A stretch of 64,000 nt of DNA from positions 62,001 to 126,000 of the forward strand of contig NZ_JADYUM010000006.1 in NCBI RefSeq assembly GCF_021531815.1. Direction: 5' to 3'. Positions 59,750 through 64,000 of this stretch are shown in pieces. The notes under the pieces were generated by a model. The model was not told where the DNA came from. It ran no database searches and saw nothing but the letters and a program-made list of their open reading frames with translations. Within the stretch, counting starts at the first letter, position 1, and the number at the start of each line of letters is the position of its first letter. Made by a program: the position numbers and the translations under genes. Origin of the DNA: Pseudoflavonifractor phocaeensis. Lineage in GTDB: Bacteria; Bacillota; Clostridia; Oscillospirales; Oscillospiraceae.

Positions 59750-60814
59750 TTACTGCACCTCCGCAACTTCGCCTTGGACCTCGCCGCCCTCGGCCACGGG
59801 GTAATCCTGATACTTCAGGCAACGCACCCGGTGTCCGGGAGACAGCTGGAACATGGGGATGTCCTTTTCGCGGCAGGCGTCGGTACAGAAGGGGCAGCGG
59901 TCGGCAAACTCGCAGCCGCCCTTCAGGTCGGCGGGGTTGGGGGTGGCGCCGGGGATGGTCTCCAGCTTCTGTCCGTCAGCCAGGCCCAGCACAGGCACGC
60001 TGCGCAGCAGGGCCTGGGTATAGGGGTGGCTGGTACGGTCGAACACATCCTCCAGAGAGCCGAACTCCACCACACGGCCCATGTACATGACGCACACCTC
60101 GTCGGCCATCTCAGCCACCAGGCCCATGTTATGGGTGATGAGGATGATGCTCTTGCCGTCCTTGACCTGCATCTCCTTCAGCAGCTCCATGATCTGGGCC
60201 TGGATGGTCACGTCCAGAGCGGTGGTGGGCTCGTCACAGATGATGAGCTCAGGGTTGCAGATCATGGCGATGGCGATGACCACGCGCTGCTTCATGCCGC
60301 CGGAGAACTGGTGGGGGTAGCAGTCGATGCGCTCCTCGGGGTCGGGGATGCCCAGCTTGCGGAACATCTCCAGCACCTTTTCCCGGGCCTGGGCCTTGGT
60401 CATGCCCTTGTTGTGCTGCAGTAGGCCCTCGGCCACCTGGTCGCCCACCTTATAGACGGGGTTCAGGCTGGACATGGGGTCCTGGAACACCATGGACATC
60501 TCGGGGCCGCGGAGGGCGCGCATCTCGGGGCCGTGGGGCTTTTCGATCTGTTCCAGCCGGTGTTCCGTGACCTTGCCGTCCCGCAGAGCGTTGTACTGGA
60601 TCTTATCCGCCTCGATGATGGCGTTACGTCCCAGGAAACGCATGATGGAATTCATGGTCACGCTCTTGCCGCAGCCGGACTCGCCTACCACGGCCAGGGC
60701 GGAGCCCCGCTTGAGCTGGAACGAGACGTTCTTCACGATCCGGATTTTTTTCCGGTCGGAAATGAAGGTGGTATTCAGATTTTCTACGTCCAGAATAATA
60801 TCCTTACTATCCAT
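59750..60814 (-). CDS. oppD: Oligopeptide ABC transporter ATP-binding protein (OppD/DppD)
   Basis: 354 aa. Walker A GESGCGKS, Q-loop VFQDPMSSLNPVY, signature SGGMKQR, Walker B LIICDEPTTALD, and the CEFADRCPFC extension near the C-terminus. Partner of OppF; a spacing of 1 bp to the oppF start means tight coupling. AAGGAGG lies upstream of the ATG. Confidence 0.94.
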   Translation of the reverse strand: MDSKDIILDVENLNTTFISDRKKIRIVKNVSFQLKRGSALAVVGESGCGKSVTMNSIMRFLGRNAIIEADKIQYNALRDGKVTEHRLEQIEKPHGPEMRALRGPEMSMVFQDPMSSLNPVYKVGDQVAEGLLQHNKGMTKAQAREKVLEMFRKLGIPDPEERIDCYPHQFSGGMKQRVVIAIAMICNPELIICDEPTTALDVTIQAQIMELLKEMQVKDGKSIILITHNMGLVAEMADEVCVMYMGRVVEFGSLEDVFDRTSHPYTQALLRSVPVLGLADGQKLETIPGATPNPADLKGGCEFADRCPFCTDACREKDIPMFQLSPGHRVRCLKYQDYPVAEGGEVQGEVAEVQ

Positions 60815-60828
60815 ACTGGCCTACCTCC

Positions 60829-61722
60829 TTACTGCTGCTTGGCGTCCAGCACATCGCGCAAACCATCGCCCAAAAAGTTGATGGCCAGCACGAACAGGCT
60901 GATGGCAAGACCGGGGAACACCCAGATCCACCACTGATTCTGGACCACCTGAAGGTTCTTCGCCGCATTGAGGATGTTCCCCCAGGTGGGAGTGGAATCG
61001 GCCACGCCCAGGCCGATGAAGCTCAGGGATGCCTCCTGGAGGATGAAGTAAGCCACGTTGGTGGTGGTGGACACGATGATGGGGGTCATGACGTTGGGCA
61101 GGATCTGCTTGAACATCACGTTGGACTTGGACATGCCGAAGGCCTCGCAAACCTTGACGTAGGTCTCGCCCTTCAGGCTCATAAACTCGTTGCGGACCAT
61201 ACGGAAGGTGGTCATCCAGCCGGTAATCACAAAAATCAACAGCAGGTTGCCCAGGCCGCGCGTCTTCAGCATGGCCACCAGCATCATGACCAGGACCAGC
61301 TGGGGGAAGGCCTGGAACAATTCGGACAAACGCACCAACAGTGCGTCAATCTTTCCTCCGAAATAGCCGGCAATCGCTCCCAGAACAGCACCCAGGACAT
61401 TGCTGGCCACTGCGCAGAACACGCCAATGAAAATAGAATAGCATCCGCCTACCAGCACGCGGGCCAACAGGTCGCGGCCAATGGTATCTGTCCCGAACAT
61501 GTGGGCAGAATTGGGCGCAGCACGCATATTCGCCATATCAGGGGTGCGGAAATCGATCCCACCGATAAAAGCAACCACACACGCAATGGTCATCAGTGCC
61601 ACGACCACCAGGCCAAACACAGCCAGTTTGTTGCGCAGGAACTTTCGGATGTTTTTCTTCATCAGAGAAGTGGCGGCGCCTTTGTTCTGTTCCTTGATGC
61701 TCATCGTTTTCGCTTCACTCAC
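60829..61722 (-). CDS. oppC: Oligopeptide ABC transporter permease (OppC/DppC)
   Basis: 297 aa. N-terminal OppC_N segment with TM1 (about 30-52), FGTDTIGRDLLARVLVGG signature, five further membrane helices and the EAA-type loop EAFGMSKSNVMFKQILPN contacting the ATPases. The end FLGDGLRDVLDAKQQ is typical. It lies 18 bp after oppB and 14 bp before oppD. Confidence 0.94.
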   Translation of the reverse strand: MSEAKTMSIKEQNKGAATSLMKKNIRKFLRNKLAVFGLVVVALMTIACVVAFIGGIDFRTPDMANMRAAPNSAHMFGTDTIGRDLLARVLVGGCYSIFIGVFCAVASNVLGAVLGAIAGYFGGKIDALLVRLSELFQAFPQLVLVMMLVAMLKTRGLGNLLLIFVITGWMTTFRMVRNEFMSLKGETYVKVCEAFGMSKSNVMFKQILPNVMTPIIVSTTTNVAYFILQEASLSFIGLGVADSTPTWGNILNAAKNLQVVQNQWWIWVFPGLAISLFVLAINFLGDGLRDVLDAKQQ

Positions 61723-61740
61723 AGCCTGCTCCTCCTCTCA

Positions 61741-62700
61741 TCAGCCGTCCAGCCGGACACGGGGATCCAGCAGCGCGTTAAATACGTCTACCATGAAAGA
61801 ACAGATCAGCATGGTAGCGGCAATAATCAAAGTTGTCACCAGAACCACGGGGTAATCGCCGCTGGTAATGGCGTTGGTCATGGTGATGCCGATGCCGGGA
61901 TAGGAGAACACCGTCTCGATGACCACGGAACCGCCGATCAGGGCGGGGATACGGAACATCAGAATGACCAGAACCGGCTTCATCGCGTTGCGGAAGCCGT
62001 GCTTCAGGTACACCTTCCACTCGGGGATACCCTTGGAGCGGGCGGTCTTAATGTAGTCGCTGTTGAGCACGTCCAGCATGGTGTTGCGGGCGTAGCGCAT
62101 CAGCACGGCCACCATGCCGATGGTCAGAGTCAGCACCGGCAGGAACAGGTGCATAAAGGCGTCCACAAAGGCGTTGGTGGCATCGGGGCTGACACGGTTG
62201 GCAGCGGGGAACCATCCCAGTTTGATGGCAAAGATCCAGATCAAAAGGATGCCCACCAGGAACTGGGGAACAGCCTGTCCCAGCACCGCCAGCACGCGGC
62301 CGATGTAGTCCACGATGCCATTCTGCCGGATGGCGCTGATGATACCGATCCCGATGCCGATCACGGCGCTGAACAGCATGGCATAGGCAGACAACTCCAG
62401 CGTATAGGGCAAACGGGTAGCGACCGTCTGCAGGATGGGGGTACCGTCCAGAGAATAGCCCAGGTTGCCCCGCAGCAGATCGCCCAGCCAACGGCCATAC
62501 TGGACAATCAGGGGATCATTGAGGCCCAGACTCTCCCGCAGCGCCTCAATATTGTCCGGATTTGCCGCAATCACGTCTGGGCTGACCAGGAAGTTGATGG
62601 GATCTACGCCGGTGGAGCGCAGACCCATGTAAACAATGAAGCTGATAATCAGCAGCATTGGAATCATCATAAGTAATTTCTTTAGGATATACTTAAGCAT
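61741..62700 (-). CDS. oppB: Oligopeptide ABC transporter permease (OppB/DppB)
   Basis: 319 aa, six membrane segments. Starts MLKYILKKLLMMIPMLLII; contains GLNDPLIVQYGRWLGDLLRGNLG, EAA loop KTARSKGIPEWKVYLKHGFRNA and the conserved C-terminus DVFNALLDPRVRL. All are standard for OppB/DppB. It lies downstream of oppA with a hairpin in the gap. Confidence 0.94.
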   Translation of the reverse strand: MLKYILKKLLMMIPMLLIISFIVYMGLRSTGVDPINFLVSPDVIAANPDNIEALRESLGLNDPLIVQYGRWLGDLLRGNLGYSLDGTPILQTVATRLPYTLELSAYAMLFSAVIGIGIGIISAIRQNGIVDYIGRVLAVLGQAVPQFLVGILLIWIFAIKLGWFPAANRVSPDATNAFVDAFMHLFLPVLTLTIGMVAVLMRYARNTMLDVLNSDYIKTARSKGIPEWKVYLKHGFRNAMKPVLVILMFRIPALIGGSVVIETVFSYPGIGITMTNAITSGDYPVVLVTTLIIAATMLICSFMVDVFNALLDPRVRLDG

Positions 62701-62774
62701 AGCATTACTTCACTCCAATCCAATCATCGGCAAGGGTGCGGCTTTGGAACGCGGGAGGTACGCTTGGTAAGGAA

Positions 62775-62808
62775 GGGGAGAGGCGCAGGTGCGGAAGCGC
62801 CTCTCCCC
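62775..62808 (-). other. Hairpin between oppA and oppB
   Basis: 12-bp perfect arms GGGGAGAGGCGC (62775-62786) and GCGCCTCTCCCC (62797-62808). Intercistronic hairpins after the binding-protein gene usually cut distal expression or protect the upstream mRNA, giving an excess of binding protein over permease. Confidence 0.65.
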
Positions 62809-62858
62809 CGTTTTACAGTTTATCGCGGGAATATGCTAAGAAATGACAGGAATCGGAA

Positions 62859-64000
62859 TCAGGCCAACTCCCAGTTGGCAAAGTCAAGATCGCAGGAGTA
62901 GAAGGGGTTGCAGAAGGACACGCCGTCGGGCAGCTTCACGTGGTCGCTGACAAAGACATAGGTGCCGACGATAAACATGGGGACCTTGTAAACCAGCTCC
63001 TGCTCCAGATTCTGGAGGGCGGTCAGAGCGGCCTTGCGGCTGGCGCTGTCAGTAGCGGCCATCAGGTCAGCGACCAGGGCGTCGAAGGAGGCATCGCCGC
63101 CGTAGATGTTGGAGAACAGGCCGTCGGTGCTCAGATACTCGGTGTACCACTCGTTCATGGCAAAAGCGCTCTTGCCCTTGAAGCCGATGTCGTAGTCACG
63201 GGTGGTGAACAGGTCGGTGGTGCCGTCGTTGGACAGGGTGGCTTCGACCTTCAGGCCCAGCTGCTCCAGATAGTAGACCACGGTATTGATCAGGTCCACA
63301 GAGGTCTGGTCATTGTTGTAGTAGCAGATGCGCAGGGTGCGGTTCATGTCGTAGCCGGAAGCGGCCAGGTCGGCCTTGGCCTGATCCAGATCATACTTCC
63401 ACTCAAAGCCGTTATAGGCCTCGTCCGTGTTGGGCACGCCGCCGTTCAGGACGGAGGCGGAGGGGTAGAGGTTGGCCAGAGCCGCGCGGTCGATCGCTTC
63501 CATCAGGGCCTTACGGACCAGAACGTTCTGCATTGCCGGGTTCTCCTTGCCGTCCACGCCCTTCATGTTGAAGATGAAATACTTGTAGAACAGCTGGTCG
63601 ATCTGATAACCGGTGTAGTTATCCATGCCGTTCAGCGTATTGACCAGGTTGGCGTCGTTGCCGTACACATAGTCGGCAATGCCGGACTGGGCAGCGGTAA
63701 CATAGTCAGAAACGAAGGAAACCTGGATCTTCTGGATCTTGGGGGCGGCGCCCTCATAGTGCTCGTTGACCTTCATGGTGAAATAGTTGCCCACGTTCAG
63801 CTCATCCACACAGTACATGCCGGAGCACACGGGCTTGGCCCAATAGGGATCAGACTCGATGCTCAGAGGATCGGCCTTCTCCAGGCAGTGCTTGGGCAGG
63901 ATCGCGAACTGAGCCAGCACGTCCATCATGGCGGAATAGGGGCTGGTGAGCACCATAGTGATCACGTTGCCCTCGGCGGACAGGCTGCTGATGTAACTGA
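62859..64000 (-). CDS. oppA: Oligopeptide ABC transporter substrate-binding protein (OppA/DppA), C-terminal part
   Basis: 380 codons are present and the frame runs off the right edge, so the signal peptide and N-terminal lobe are missing. SBP_bac_5 features: YWAKPVCSGMYCVDELNVGNYFTMKVNEHY, MQNVLVRKALMEAIDRAALAN, and a C-terminal stretch ending VSFCNPFYSCDLDFANWELA. Binds peptides (or nickel/other ligands in some relatives) outside the membrane and delivers them to OppBC. First visible gene of this operon. Confidence 0.92.
   Translation of the reverse strand, partial: SYISSLSAEGNVITMVLTSPYSAMMDVLAQFAILPKHCLEKADPLSIESDPYWAKPVCSGMYCVDELNVGNYFTMKVNEHYEGAAPKIQKIQVSFVSDYVTAAQSGIADYVYGNDANLVNTLNGMDNYTGYQIDQLFYKYFIFNMKGVDGKENPAMQNVLVRKALMEAIDRAALANLYPSASVLNGGVPNTDEAYNGFEWKYDLDQAKADLAASGYDMNRTLRICYYNNDQTSVDLINTVVYYLEQLGLKVEATLSNDGTTDLFTTRDYDIGFKGKSAFAMNEWYTEYLSTDGLFSNIYGGDASFDALVADLMAATDSASRKAALTALQNLEQELVYKVPMFIVGTYVFVSDHVKLPDGVSFCNPFYSCDLDFANWELA

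Noticed and set aside
1..64000. CRISPR arrays, tRNA or rRNA genes, riboswitches
   Set aside because: No regularly spaced repeats, cloverleaf or rRNA-like sequence, or recognisable riboswitch core was seen in any intergenic gap.

Overview
The window reads as chromosome of a Gram-positive anaerobe of the Clostridia, most likely the Oscillospiraceae (Flavonifractor/Lawsonibacter/Oscillibacter-like). This is inferred from high-GC third codon positions mixed with strong AGGAGG ribosome sites, an SLH-domain S-layer protein, TRAP, TctA and Opp transporters, a sigma-54 activator, and the absence of any outer-membrane genes. No rRNA, tRNA or CRISPR array was seen.

Layout. (1) 1-11.1 kb, minus strand: a surface-polysaccharide operon. 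It holds an O-antigen-ligase/polymerase-type membrane protein, a PglC-like initiating phosphosugar transferase, two DegT aminotransferases, three glycosyltransferases (one cut by the left edge), and the WbpA/WbpB/WbpE/WbpD set that makes UDP-2,3-diacetamido-glucuronate. (2) 11.3-20.8 kb, plus strand: a sodium:solute symporter, a sensor kinase and an NtrC-type activator, then a near-perfect -24/-12 promoter driving a B. subtilis ycsF-ycsG-kipI-kipA-ycsI-like operon for ATP-dependent 5-oxoprolinase. (3) 20.8-25.9 kb: REP-like repeats, an orphan phage-tail-like gene, a large S-layer protein, a TetR regulator and a DUF554 membrane protein. (4) 26-29 kb: a glutamate symporter and an AbgB-like M20 amidohydrolase. 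(5) 29-36.5 kb: two LysR regulators, an RraA-family enzyme, a 2-hydroxyacid dehydrogenase, an EamA transporter, and an odd in-frame fusion of an HMGL-type aldolase to the C-terminal half of TctA.

(6) 36.5-50.9 kb: bounded by two 5'-truncated polysaccharide-deacetylase remnants, the second joined to an IS3 transposase fragment. Between them lie a GntR/UTRA regulator, an MFS carrier, an operon BtpA - FGGY kinase - TRAP transporter - HyuA - HyuB, and a VanZ-like protein. (7) 51-55.4 kb: small catabolic units (VOC protein, TIM-barrel isomerase, 3-hydroxyacyl-CoA-dehydrogenase-like enzyme, nitrilase-type amidase, D-lyxose isomerase). (8) 55.4-64 kb, minus strand: an oligopeptide ABC transporter operon (oppA cut by the right edge) continuing into a fumarate-reductase-like flavoprotein, a Gfo/Idh/MocA oxidoreductase and a NanQ/YhcH-family protein.

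A theme across regions 2, 4, 6 and 8 is uptake and opening of amino-acid derivatives: 5-oxoproline to glutamate, acyl- or aroyl-glutamate hydrolysis, hydantoin/lactam-type hydrolysis, and peptides. The most interesting units are the symporter/two-component/sigma-54 oxoprolinase module, which includes an NRAMP-like protein lacking the metal-binding motifs, the BtpA-FGGY-TRAP-HyuAB operon, and the aldolase-TctA fusion.
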